A stretch of DNA of 64,000 bases, taken from positions 124,001 through 188,000 of the forward strand of contig CP065008.1 in NCBI GenBank assembly GCA_016699735.1, in the 5' to 3' direction. The stretch is from Alphaproteobacteria bacterium (GTDB lineage Bacteria; Pseudomonadota; Alphaproteobacteria; Micavibrionales; Micavibrionaceae). Below the pieces are notes generated by a model. The model did not search any database, was not told where the DNA came from, and saw nothing but the letters and a program-made list of their open reading frames with translations. Positions 26,331 to 35,254 of the stretch are shown piece by piece. Position numbers and translations under genes: made by a program. How positions within the stretch are numbered: position 1 is the stretch's first letter; each line of letters starts with the position of its first letter.

Positions 26331-27395
26331 TTAGGCGCTCTTCCGAGCCTCCTCCACCTTGCGCGGATCGTAAAGGTCGAGTTGGTCGATGATCGACAAC
26401 ACCTCCCCGATCTCCTTTTTCATATTCAAAACCGACTCCGGATCCGTCGCCGGAACGGAAATATCCGCCGGCTCGAAATGATTATGCTTGCTGGAAATCA
26501 GGATCAGCATCTTGCTTTCATAAAACGCCGCCACCATCTTCTCCCCGTCATATTCCTCATAAAGCGCCTTGAGCTTCTCGATCATCACGGGGTCGATCAG
26601 ATACCGCGCCTCCACCTGGTCGTTCGTATAGGCATCGAACAGCTTCTCGAACTCCGGGTCCACCATATTGGCCTTCTTCAGCCCGTGCGAACGGGAGGCA
26701 AACCACTCGGAAACCTTCCCCCGGTCCTTGTCCAGAATCGTATGCCCGTAAAACCGCTTCTTGCTCATATCGAGCAGTATCGCCAACCCCTTGAAAATAC
26801 TGACGTAATAGGTGCGGTTTTTGCTCCGCCGCCGCTGCTGAAGGTTGATCTCGCAAAACTGGATGCCGACCTCCTTGTACTTCCCGATGAAGTGATCCTC
26901 GGACTCATACTTGTCGTGCGCGGGCAGAATTTTAGAAGGCTGCATCTGCTCAACGGGAATCTGCCCCCCCGGCGTATAGGAAAAATTCCCGAACAGATTG
27001 GCCAGCTTGGGCAGGATTTCAACCTTGTAGGCGCTGGCATATTGCCGCTTGGGCTGCGTCACCCACGCGTAAAGCGCCCCCATAAAAAGAACACTCAGCC
27101 CCGCCGCGCCGTCGTCATTCGAGCTTTGGAGCCACAACAGCCAGTAATCGACATACCCCAGAATCGGCCCCAAAATGGCCCCGGCCGGCCACGCGATCAT
27201 CTTGCGCCTTTTATAGACGGCGTATTTCTCCTGCCGCAAAACCTCCAGCGCCTCAAGTTGCTCCTTGCTGTGACGCAGGAACTCCTGATCGCTCATCCCG
27301 CGCAGATCCTCGACCTCCTTGGGTTCCGGCGGCGGGCCGCTGGGCGTGAATATTTTGCTGAAAGGGGAATTGCCGGAAAGGAAAGCTTGAAGCAT
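26331..27395 (-). CDS. DUF3137 membrane protein, first of a tandem pair
   Basis: A 354-aa protein related to its downstream neighbour. The same order is seen: polar N-terminus, RRKMIAWPAGAILGPILGYV and a second helix near residues 75-125, TQPKRQYASAYKVEILPKL, then FKGLAILLDMSKKRFYGHTI, PEFEKLFDAYTNDQVEARYLI and AFYESKMLILIS. These define DUF3137, whose role is unknown. I placed the start at the ATG at 27395 with AGGTG five bases upstream. The frame stays open further to 27665, but that part overlaps the divergent tag gene and is not protein-like. Base composition is GC-rich like most of the chromosome. Confidence 0.82.
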   Translation of the reverse strand: MLQAFLSGNSPFSKIFTPSGPPPEPKEVEDLRGMSDQEFLRHSKEQLEALEVLRQEKYAVYKRRKMIAWPAGAILGPILGYVDYWLLWLQSSNDDGAAGLSVLFMGALYAWVTQPKRQYASAYKVEILPKLANLFGNFSYTPGGQIPVEQMQPSKILPAHDKYESEDHFIGKYKEVGIQFCEINLQQRRRSKNRTYYVSIFKGLAILLDMSKKRFYGHTILDKDRGKVSEWFASRSHGLKKANMVDPEFEKLFDAYTNDQVEARYLIDPVMIEKLKALYEEYDGEKMVAAFYESKMLILISSKHNHFEPADISVPATDPESVLNMKKEIGEVLSIIDQLDLYDPRKVEEARKSA

Positions 27396-27446
27396 CGACG
27401 CACCTGTGTAATCTGATCGGGCTGAGAACATTTTACGGGAAATTCG

Positions 27447-28043
27447 ATGCCGGACAAAGGCCTGATCTGCGGAACCGATGGAAAAATGCGCTGCTGGTGG
27501 TGCGGCGATGATGCCGAATATATCCGCTACCACGACGAGGAATGGGGCAAGCCCGTGCGCGACGACCGCCGGATGTTCGAGAAAATCTGCCTCGAAGGCT
27601 TCCAGTCCGGTCTGAGCTGGCTGACGATCCTGCGAAAACGCGAAAACTTCAGAAAGGCCTTTCACGATTTCGATGATGAAAGAATATCGCTCTACACCGA
27701 AAAAGATATCGAACGCTTGTTACAGGATGCCGGAATCGTAAGGCACAGAGGTAAAATCGAGGCCGTCATCAACAACGCCGCCCGTGCCATCGAATTGAAA
27801 AAGGAAACAGGCTCATTGGCGGAGTTTTTCTGGTCCTTCGAGCCCGACCCCAAATCCCGCCCGAAGAAAATGGATTACAAAACCCTGACCTCCATGCCGA
27901 CATCGGAGGCCTCCTTGGCGCTTTCCAAAGCCCTCAAGAAACGTGGCTGGAAATTCGTCGGCCCCACCACCTGCTACGCCTTCATGCAATCCATGGGCAT
28001 CGTCAACGACCATCTGGACGGCTGCCACACGCGCCACAAATGA
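27447..28043 (+). CDS. tag: DNA-3-methyladenine glycosylase I
   Basis: Excises 3-methyladenine from alkylated DNA. The 198-aa product has all Tag marks: MRCWWCGDDAEYIRYHDEEWG near residue 14, LFEKICLEGFQSGLSWLTIL-type core (here FEKICLEGFQSGLSWLTIL), and the C-terminal GPTTCYAFMQSMGIVNDHLD.C..H, so the zinc site (Cys and His at both ends) is complete. An ATG at 27486, directly before RCWWCG, is an alternative start. Divergent from the DUF3137 pair with 51 bp between the start codons. Confidence 0.96.
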   Translation: MPDKGLICGTDGKMRCWWCGDDAEYIRYHDEEWGKPVRDDRRMFEKICLEGFQSGLSWLTILRKRENFRKAFHDFDDERISLYTEKDIERLLQDAGIVRHRGKIEAVINNAARAIELKKETGSLAEFFWSFEPDPKSRPKKMDYKTLTSMPTSEASLALSKALKKRGWKFVGPTTCYAFMQSMGIVNDHLDGCHTRHK

Positions 28044-28045
28044 AA

Positions 28046-28065
28046 AGACCCCCGCGAGGGGGTCT
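28046..28065 (-). terminator. Hairpin between tag and the 1815-aa gene
   Basis: AGACCCCC and GGGGGTCT form an 8-bp stem with a GCGA loop. Read on the minus strand it is followed by TTTTCA, so it best serves the giant gene, whose stop is at 28084. It may act on tag as well, but no T-run follows on that strand. Confidence 0.6.
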
Positions 28066-28083
28066 GATTGAAGAAATCTGACT

Positions 28084-31000
28084 TTAGCGGGGAAGATCAA
28101 CAACACCCGGGGTACGGTCCATACTCGAACCAGGTTGATAGCCCCCACGCTCATAGTAATGAACAGGATCAACGGTCGAACGCGTGCGGCAATCCCTCAT
28201 ATTCTCAAGAATTTGTTGATCTCCGTTCATTGCCGCATCCAACAACTGACGGTTCCCATCGCCGATATTACCGGTAAAAACACGCCCCACAAGCTTCACC
28301 AAAGGCGAACCTGGTCCGCGATAGTGTTCATATTCATAATCCCTGCGGAGGCGGCGCCCGCTACGGTCATTAAATTCCTCGCAGCTGCCATGATCATGCT
28401 CTCCACCAACATTCCCGGAAACATAGCCCCCGCGATATAGAGTGCTGTTGGAAATACGCTCCTGTGTATCGTCACGCCCTCTGTACATCTGGCGGGTCAT
28501 ATACCCTTGCTCTCCACGCCCGCCATTCTCACCGCCTTCATACTCACGCTGCAAATAATAGTAACGCTGGTTATCAATGCGGCCACTAGAACCAGGCATA
28601 AACAACTGACGCAGAGCATCGTCAACCACATGGGAATGATCTCTCTTATAGCCCTCAGAAATATTATCACCCTTAGCGCTTGTACTGACCGTCATTGCCA
28701 TATCGTCATACTTAGTGCCCAGAAAATCATCAAGCCTACGGATCGTCGCACCACGACTGTAATTTTCGGTCAAACCGCCAATTTTGATCTTATGATCCTC
28801 AAAATTCACCAGACGGTGCTCAAGCTCCTTCGTACGGGTATTACGTACGGAAATAATCATATCGCCGCCCAGACGCTCTCTATCTTCAGGGTTAAGGCGG
28901 GTCAACAGCGGTCCACCCTCACGAATCTCGCGGGTTGCAACAGCCCGGTCGTAAAGAAACTTCAATTCACGGGCGTTGAGACACCCCTTATCAAGTCCCT
29001 CCAGTACATCGTTTCTCACACGAGGCAATTCCCAGTAATTCCTTGGGACAGGAGTTGTTCCAGCGGTGCTGCTTCTGAACTGATCACGCACAGGCGGAAC
29101 GGGAGAGGCAGGAGCAGGAGCAGGAGCAGCGGCGGCAGGAGCAGGTTGCGGCTGAGCAGCAGCAGGAGCCACAGCAGGCGCCTTCGGCTCCAGACACAGC
29201 TGATTGTCAATATAGGCAACGATCCCGGCCTTGGTCGGATTATGCCACTTGTAGTTATCCCTGAGGACGGCAAAATCGCTGTCATTAAGCGTTTGTCTCC
29301 GGCTGCCTTCGCCGGGAGGTTCAAGATACCCATCCAGTTCAATAACCTTGAAAGTGTTGCTATCCTTAAGCACAACACCCGCGTAGGCACGGCCCTCATG
29401 CTGGAGAATGAGCGGACCCTGATTGGGGCAGTCTGGGTTGCTGTTATGTTGCTTATAACGCTCAAAGAGTTGCTCAACGGTCATACCCGGCGGCAACTCG
29501 TTCTCCGGCGACATTCTGATACCCGGATAACGGTCAACAGGAGCCGAAGGCGCAGCAGTCGGAGCAACGGCAGGAGCAGGAGCCAAGGCGCGGACGCTGA
29601 CCTGATTACGGATATAGCTCTGATCCCAGACGCTGTGCTGCTGGACAGGACCGGCGCTTCTGTCGCGGGGATTAGTAGACTTCATATCAGCTTCAAGATC
29701 GCGGACCGTGCGGACGAACTTTTCGATGTCCTGCTGGTTCATCCCCTTCCCGCGCATATAATCGGTCACGGCGGAAATCGTCGATTCGTTATAACGGTGA
29801 GACAAGGCGGAGAGTTCCACACCCTTGGCCAGTTGTGCACGCACAGCCAGCTCCTCAAGTGCCATACAGGTCGACCTGGTCATAGTATCGGTACCCCGCC
29901 CGCCCGCAGCCCGCATATAAGCTTCAGGTTTTGTGGACAATTCAAGAGCCCTGGAATTCTGGCTGAGGATATTCTGAAGCTCAACGACACGACCGTAGGA
30001 ATAACGCGTCGGACCGGGCGTATATTGAGCTGTATCAGGAGTGAGAATGATTTCAAATCTCTTGTCACCGGTCTGAACAACCGAGCCGTCAGCGGAAGGC
30101 GCAGCAGAAGCAGAAACGGCTTGCGCCGGGGTCACTTGCGGAGCGCCGAGATTCATGGCGCCCGATTTCTGGATATCGACGAAAGCCTTGGCCAGATTGC
30201 TCGCCTGCGCGGCGTTTTCGATGCCGAATTTCGTTTTGAGATGATCGCGGAACCCGGCTTCCGTTGCAGTATCGGAGGTAAAGAATGCCCGACGTTCTTC
30301 AGCCAGACGCTGGGTAACCTTTGCACCGATATCGTCATACGAACCTGCATAACGGTTGGACGCCGCGTTAATGCCCAGCTTGGTGAGAACAGAAGATGTC
30401 TGGGCGTGAATTTGCTCGATCGCGGTCTTCGCACCCTCGCGGGTCAGGCCGATCGCCGGAACAGTCATTCCGGCCAAGGTCATCGCCTGAGAAACGGTGC
30501 GGAGCTGAGCATCGGTATAATTCGGAACACCGTTGGAAGCAGGCGCAGCCGTAGCCGCTGCCGCCTGAGCCGGATTGATTTGAGGAGTGCCGGGCTGAGG
30601 CTGAGGTGCAGGGGTAACTCCGGGTTGAGGCGCAGGGGTTGCACCGGGCTGCGGCGCAGGAGCGGCAGCACCCGGCTGTGGTGCAGGCGCTGCCCCGGCA
30701 GCGGGAACGCCCGGCATACTGCTGACTTCCTGCTGATAGGCATCGCGGACCTGCTGCAGATAATTGGCACGCTCGGCAGGAGAAAGCGCCTTGTATCGTT
30801 CACCCTCTTTAACCATTTCATCGGCAAAAATTTCGGCAGCCCTGTTCGGATCACCCTGACTGCCGTCCCTGGCAGCATCAAGAGCCCGGGTAACCGCTGC
30901 GCGAACGTGACCACGCTCAGCCCCATGGAACAGCAGACGCTCAACGGCCTTGAAAGCCACAGACTCATCCATCTTGGTGAGAATTCTCTCTTTAAGCTTG

Positions 31001-33531
31001 GCATGGTCGAAATTTACCGCCTGAAGCTCGTTATAGTAGCCATCGCGCACGGTCTGGCGAACCTGCTGGCCGCCCGGTGCCTGACCGCCCCAGAGCCTCT
31101 GGACCGGGAAGCCGAACATATTGAGGAATCCGGCAAGCATCTGACCGATTTTGTCGTTCTCGAAGAAATTCTTGAGCCAGCCTTTCATGCTCTCGGGCAG
31201 GAATTGCCCGATCTTGTCCATGACCGTCCCCATGAAAGTGACGCCCTTGGCTTTTTCGTTATTGAGCTTATTGGCACGCTCTAGCGTGTTAAGGCTGCGG
31301 ATAAGCTCGTTAAAGGCCTCAAGTTTCTCCCTTTTATCTTTATTCTCTTCTCCGGCCAGCTTTTCCTGAATATAGGCCTCAGGGTTTCTCACGAACTTCT
31401 GAGCATCCTCTGTAGACATGGTCTCAAGGCCAAGCTGCTGACGGACAACTTCGTAGTTCTCCTTGACCAGGATATCGTGCATGAGCTTCTGCCCGATAGC
31501 CGCCGTGTATGTCCCATCGGCGTTCTTATCTCCGCCCAGTTTCTTAAGTCCCATCAGGACCATATGCAGGGCATTTTGAGACTGTTCATCAAAAACGCCA
31601 TCGGCCTGCGTGGGAGGGCTAAAGCCCGCAAGACCGGCGATACTTCCCCCAAAACCGCCACCGATCTGAGAAACAGCACCGCCAAGCTTGATAAGAGCAG
31701 ATTCTACGACCGTGCTGGCATGACGGATCTCCGCATCAGTCGGAGGGCCGGAAGGCCTTGGTGCAGCTCCAGATCCGGAAGCACCGAACAGCCCCTGATG
31801 GACCTCATTAACAGCAGCGACTTGCTCTGCGGTAAATGTGGGTGGATTGGGGCTCTGCATTGCAGTGATAACGCCCGCCTGACCCAAACGACCAGCCGCA
31901 GCAACAATCTTATTCAGCCTGTCGATGGTAAGATTCTGAACACCCGTTATATTGCGGAGATTCTGAATGTACTGCTCTTGTGTGGCGGTCCCATTCTGAG
32001 TAAAGAAATTCGTTCTGTGATTTGTGAGAGCTGTCTGAAGATTTTGCGCGAGCTGGGGCAGAGCCTCAGCAGTAACAGGAACACCGAGAACGCTTGCAAG
32101 CCCCATGATCTCTTGTTGAATCTGGGCCGCTTTCTGCAGGGCATCAGCACCGCCAGCCGCTGCACCTGAATCGGCGCCGCCACCAGTAGCAGGAGCGGCA
32201 GGAGCAGGAGCCGCAGGCTGACCGCTTCCGGCAGGGGCAGGCTGGACCTGTGCAGGAACAACCTGAGGGTTAAGGATATTGCTCGCATAGACCTGATTCA
32301 TATCGGCGAAAATCTGATTCCGGTTGTCAAGAAGAGCGAAAAGAATAGACGGATTATCTTTGACGGCCTGCGGCAGACGGTCGTACATCTCCCGGTTTTC
32401 GGCCTGGACCAACACACGGAACGCCGAACTGGCACCCATGGGAAGACTGGCGGCATCGCGTAAAGCCCCGATCTTGGGATGGGTCGCAAGCTCGTTAAGC
32501 TTCTGCGTAATCTGAGTCCGGACTTGCGGGCTGTTGGGATCGCCTTGAATCTGGAACAGGTTAGCCAGCATCTGCGAGGCCTGACCGAAATCACGACCGA
32601 AAGCAGCAACATCGGTTCCTCTGGGGCGGATATCCAACGCCGGAAAGACCTGGGTCCGTATAGCATCCATCGCCTGCATCGTCCGTGCATCGGGGGTCAC
32701 CTCCTGCGGCGCAGGAGCAGGAGCCGCCGGAGCGGCTGGTGCCGGAGCAGCACTGAAGGCTCCCGAAACGGCAACGGTCTTCATGCCCTGGATAACCTTT
32801 GAAGCGTTGGACAACTCGAATCCATAGGTGTTTTTGAAATGCGCGTTGATCTGGGCCTGAGTGACGGCAGAAGGATCTCTCTGGCTACCGACAAAAGCTG
32901 TGGTAAGCTCTTTCAGTTTGGTTTCGAGAGCCTGACCGAGCTGGGCATTACCGATCTGATTGACATTCATCCGCAAGGCTGTGCCAATCGCACGGGCCGT
33001 ATTGGTTAAATTGCCAAGATTGGCATGAGCGGTGCTATTGTTCAGTTCCGCTGGAACAGAATCCTTTGAAACAATATCCATGGCCGAACGGATAGCTTGC
33101 CTCTGGGCTGGCGTGTAATTCGGCACACCGGACGCAGCAGTAGATACGGCGGCAGGAGCAGGAGCAGCGCCCTGGCTGGCCTGATAAAAACGGTCCAGAT
33201 AATCCACATGAGCATCAAGCTGCAAAAAAGTTGCCATGAAGGCGCTTTTGGCCTGTGGGTTGGAATCGAGCTGACTTTTAAGCTCGGCAGGAATGCGTGG
33301 AGAAATGCGGCGGTAAAGCTCTGCGGTCCGGTACTCAGGTTGCAAAATCAATGGAACGGACTTCAAAAGCGCCTCATGAGCCCTTTTGGTCTCGGCACCG
33401 ATTTGCGGCGTATACTCGCTGATTTCTGGAAGACCGAGAAGCCGCCGTATCCCGGCGAACGCGCCGCCATGGGCCTCATAATTGGCAAAAATCTGCTGCT
33501 CTGTGGTCAGTCCTGTAGGAGAATTTCCCAT
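28084..33531 (-). CDS. Giant (1815-aa) Ala/Pro-linked modular protein
   Basis: No signal peptide and no clear transmembrane helix. The protein alternates folded-looking modules with low-complexity Ala/Pro linkers (about 121-135, 260-277, 424-462, 938-1000, 1316-1330, 1450-1478). Residues ~12-118 form an N-terminal domain also found as a separate gene at 33730-34092. A ~125-residue helical module occurs at 136-257 and again at 1001-1127 (both start GVPNYT.AQ), with a weaker third copy at 463-557. Residues 640-690 (ADGVFDEQSQNALH) faintly recall a peptidoglycan-binding repeat. The C-terminal ~330 residues are rich in Arg, Tyr and Gly. I recognise no enzyme domain. Size and design suggest a scaffold or a secreted effector; with the DotA-like operon 5 kb away, the latter is worth testing but is inference. 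Confidence 0.8.
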   Translation of the reverse strand: MGNSPTGLTTEQQIFANYEAHGGAFAGIRRLLGLPEISEYTPQIGAETKRAHEALLKSVPLILQPEYRTAELYRRISPRIPAELKSQLDSNPQAKSAFMATFLQLDAHVDYLDRFYQASQGAAPAPAAVSTAASGVPNYTPAQRQAIRSAMDIVSKDSVPAELNNSTAHANLGNLTNTARAIGTALRMNVNQIGNAQLGQALETKLKELTTAFVGSQRDPSAVTQAQINAHFKNTYGFELSNASKVIQGMKTVAVSGAFSAAPAPAAPAAPAPAPQEVTPDARTMQAMDAIRTQVFPALDIRPRGTDVAAFGRDFGQASQMLANLFQIQGDPNSPQVRTQITQKLNELATHPKIGALRDAASLPMGASSAFRVLVQAENREMYDRLPQAVKDNPSILFALLDNRNQIFADMNQVYASNILNPQVVPAQVQPAPAGSGQPAAPAPAAPATGGGADSGAAAGGADALQKAAQIQQEIMGLASVLGVPVTAEALPQLAQNLQTALTNHRTNFFTQNGTATQEQYIQNLRNITGVQNLTIDRLNKIVAAAGRLGQAGVITAMQSPNPPTFTAEQVAAVNEVHQGLFGASGSGAAPRPSGPPTDAEIRHASTVVESALIKLGGAVSQIGGGFGGSIAGLAGFSPPTQADGVFDEQSQNALHMVLMGLKKLGGDKNADGTYTAAIGQKLMHDILVKENYEVVRQQLGLETMSTEDAQKFVRNPEAYIQEKLAGEENKDKREKLEAFNELIRSLNTLERANKLNNEKAKGVTFMGTVMDKIGQFLPESMKGWLKNFFENDKIGQMLAGFLNMFGFPVQRLWGGQAPGGQQVRQTVRDGYYNELQAVNFDHAKLKERILTKMDESVAFKAVERLLFHGAERGHVRAAVTRALDAARDGSQGDPNRAAEIFADEMVKEGERYKALSPAERANYLQQVRDAYQQEVSSMPGVPAAGAAPAPQPGAAAPAPQPGATPAPQPGVTPAPQPQPGTPQINPAQAAAATAAPASNGVPNYTDAQLRTVSQAMTLAGMTVPAIGLTREGAKTAIEQIHAQTSSVLTKLGINAASNRYAGSYDDIGAKVTQRLAEERRAFFTSDTATEAGFRDHLKTKFGIENAAQASNLAKAFVDIQKSGAMNLGAPQVTPAQAVSASAAPSADGSVVQTGDKRFEIILTPDTAQYTPGPTRYSYGRVVELQNILSQNSRALELSTKPEAYMRAAGGRGTDTMTRSTCMALEELAVRAQLAKGVELSALSHRYNESTISAVTDYMRGKGMNQQDIEKFVRTVRDLEADMKSTNPRDRSAGPVQQHSVWDQSYIRNQVSVRALAPAPAVAPTAAPSAPVDRYPGIRMSPENELPPGMTVEQLFERYKQHNSNPDCPNQGPLILQHEGRAYAGVVLKDSNTFKVIELDGYLEPPGEGSRRQTLNDSDFAVLRDNYKWHNPTKAGIVAYIDNQLCLEPKAPAVAPAAAQPQPAPAAAAPAPAPASPVPPVRDQFRSSTAGTTPVPRNYWELPRVRNDVLEGLDKGCLNARELKFLYDRAVATREIREGGPLLTRLNPEDRERLGGDMIISVRNTRTKELEHRLVNFEDHKIKIGGLTENYSRGATIRRLDDFLGTKYDDMAMTVSTSAKGDNISEGYKRDHSHVVDDALRQLFMPGSSGRIDNQRYYYLQREYEGGENGGRGEQGYMTRQMYRGRDDTQERISNSTLYRGGYVSGNVGGEHDHGSCEEFNDRSGRRLRRDYEYEHYRGPGSPLVKLVGRVFTGNIGDGNRQLLDAAMNGDQQILENMRDCRTRSTVDPVHYYERGGYQPGSSMDRTPGVVDLPR

Positions 33532-33729
33532 TGTTCACCCCTAAAAGTGACGTGAAGCTTTTTTATCTTCACTTAATTATCACCGCTCAATACGCTCAGC
33601 CCTTTTTATTTAGTCTTCTGCTGAATCGTAACATACTTTAAAAACTTAGGCCCATTCTGGCATATCGGAAACAAATTTACAAATTTTTATTTCCTTAACC
33701 ACTACTAAAGGCACCCCCCTAAAAACCTA

Positions 33730-34092
33730 TTACCCGAAATGCAGGGCATTAACCTGGGCAACCAGCAGGTCTGCGTGCTCAAAGAGGCTCATAAAAGCCG
33801 CCCGCGCCCTGGGGTTTTGATAAAGCTGGACCCTCTTCTCATAGGGTATATTCTCCGAAAAACGCTCAAAAAGGTACTCCTGCCGCTCTTCAGGGCTGAG
33901 ATCATCCGGTGAACTCCTTATTTCACGGTCGATTGTATCCAGAACCTCCTGCCCCATTTCACGGGTATAGACCGGAAAATCGTTGCTAAGCCCCAATGAA
34001 GCGCGAACATAAGCCAAAGATTCTTGTAAATCAAAGACATAGTCAGATATCTCATCAGAGAAAATACTATAATTTGGAGGAGCGTCAGCCAT
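33730..34092 (-). CDS. Small paralog of the giant protein's N-terminal domain
   Basis: A 120-aa soluble protein. Its residues ~22-115 align with residues ~24-115 of the 1815-aa protein encoded just downstream. The shared pattern is (Y/I)R..LGL....YT...G.E, then a Pro/Glu-rich stretch, then LF/LY.R.S..IP.E....L..NP.A..AFM..F...D..V. There is no linker or module beyond this domain. The ATG at 34092 is chosen; a TTG at 34110 would add six residues. No strong ribosome binding site is visible. The gene precedes the giant one by about 200 bp on the same strand. It could be a binding partner or antagonist of the giant protein, or a duplicate left after recombination. Confidence 0.7.
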   Translation of the reverse strand: MADAPPNYSIFSDEISDYVFDLQESLAYVRASLGLSNDFPVYTREMGQEVLDTIDREIRSSPDDLSPEERQEYLFERFSENIPYEKRVQLYQNPRARAAFMSLFEHADLLVAQVNALHFG

Positions 34093-34141
34093 AATGTAGC
34101 ATCGTATCAAAAAAAAATGAAAAATACGTGTTTTTTGCGTC

Positions 34142-35224
34142 CTAAGCCCTCTTATGCAATAAGGAACCAGAAATCAGGGAATCCTCAATAAATTTGTAAT
34201 ACTCAAGATAGGCCGCAATAGCTTTATCCTTGGAAAACTCCTCTGTAAATCTTCGGTAACCTCTCTCTGCAATCCTTTTAGCCAGATCCCGGTCGGAAAT
34301 AAGCCTCTGAATGGCGGTTTTCAATGCCTCCACGTCATCAATCGGAGTCAAAAGCACGTCCTCCTCATGCCGAACGAATTGTTTGGGTCCGGTAGAATCC
34401 GTAGTGATGAGGGGTATTTTCTGCGCCCAGGCTTGTGCAAAAACATTACCAAACGCCTCATATCGGGAGGGAAAAACACAGAGATCGGCCGCTCGGAACA
34501 ACGGTCCGCGATCATCCCGCCACCCCAAAAGCCTGACCCTTTTCCCCAGACCAAGAGAAGCAATCAAAGCCTCAAGCGTCGAACGCTCCGGCCCCTCCCC
34601 GGCAATCCAGAGGTAAGCTTCGGGCACTTCTGCAACAGCCTTAATCAGCGTATCGAAGGCCTTACTGGGATGAAGCCGCCCCAGAGCCAGCAGAAGCGGG
34701 GCATTTGGGGGCGTTTGAAATTCAGAACGATTCACCGTTCCAGGAGAATCATCAAATTCGGCAAAATTATTGATATTCCGGACCCGCTCTGGACTAACCC
34801 CCTTTTCAATTAGATACTGCCGGATATCCGGTGTGTTCGCCAAAAAGAAATCGGCGTGTTTGTAATACTTCAGATTGTAGTAACCACCCAAACGCCCCAT
34901 AATTGCATATCGCGAAACATTTGATGAAGCAGACCACGGAGGCGTCTTTTCCGTCGCACGAGACATCCACGTCTGCACGATAATCGGATGAAAGGATCGG
35001 ATAATGGCCCTCAACCTGTGAGAAGTCCAGAAATCCAGAGTTCCCCCGAAAGGCAGTGTATGAACCCGTATTCCAGCCTGCTCAAGACTGACCCTGCGGA
35101 CTTCATGCGGACGGATCACAGCTTCAAGAGCGATGCCCGCTTTGGATAAGGCAAGGCAGGTATCGACAAAGGCGACCTCAGCACCGCCTTGCAAAGCACC
35201 AGCCATAACCTGAAGAACTCTCAT
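34142..35224 (-). CDS. Family 4 glycosyltransferase
   Basis: A 360-aa GT-B fold enzyme that transfers a sugar from a nucleotide donor, probably for surface polysaccharide or LPS. The N-terminal Rossmann half has the acceptor-side loop GALQGGAEVAFVD. The C-terminal half has ALGRLHPSKAFDTLI, WIAGEGPERSTLEALI, and the donor-binding region SRYEAFGNVFAQAWA. In most GT4 enzymes this last motif is E-x7-E; here the second Glu is Gln, which is unusual. The acceptor and linkage cannot be read from sequence. It lies 30 bp downstream of a secreted-protein gene on the same strand, and 49 bp before the 120-aa gene. Confidence 0.9.
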   Translation of the reverse strand: MRVLQVMAGALQGGAEVAFVDTCLALSKAGIALEAVIRPHEVRRVSLEQAGIRVHTLPFGGTLDFWTSHRLRAIIRSFHPIIVQTWMSRATEKTPPWSASSNVSRYAIMGRLGGYYNLKYYKHADFFLANTPDIRQYLIEKGVSPERVRNINNFAEFDDSPGTVNRSEFQTPPNAPLLLALGRLHPSKAFDTLIKAVAEVPEAYLWIAGEGPERSTLEALIASLGLGKRVRLLGWRDDRGPLFRAADLCVFPSRYEAFGNVFAQAWAQKIPLITTDSTGPKQFVRHEEDVLLTPIDDVEALKTAIQRLISDRDLAKRIAERGYRRFTEEFSKDKAIAAYLEYYKFIEDSLISGSLLHKRA

Positions 35225-35254
35225 AAGAGCTTAAGATATCAAAAAAAACTCAAA

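Noticed and set aside
27396..27665. N-terminal extension of the first DUF3137 protein
   Set aside because: It overlaps the divergent tag gene and is not protein-like; the ATG at 27395 has a ribosome binding site.
29087..29180. CRISPR-like short repeats in the giant gene (gcaggagcaggagcagc and similar)
   Set aside because: These are codons of Ala/Pro linkers within an open frame, without regular spacers.
28507..31284. A 925-codon open frame on the plus strand opposite the giant gene
   Set aside because: It is antisense to a frame with clear repeated modules and linkers; its own peptide is Arg/His/Leu-biased without domains, as expected from the complement of Ala/Pro/Gln-rich codons.
30015..31700. 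Peptidoglycan-binding domain in the giant protein (ADGVFDEQSQNAL)
   Set aside because: Only about a dozen residues resemble the family, and the following helix pattern does not continue; mentioned as a faint likeness only.
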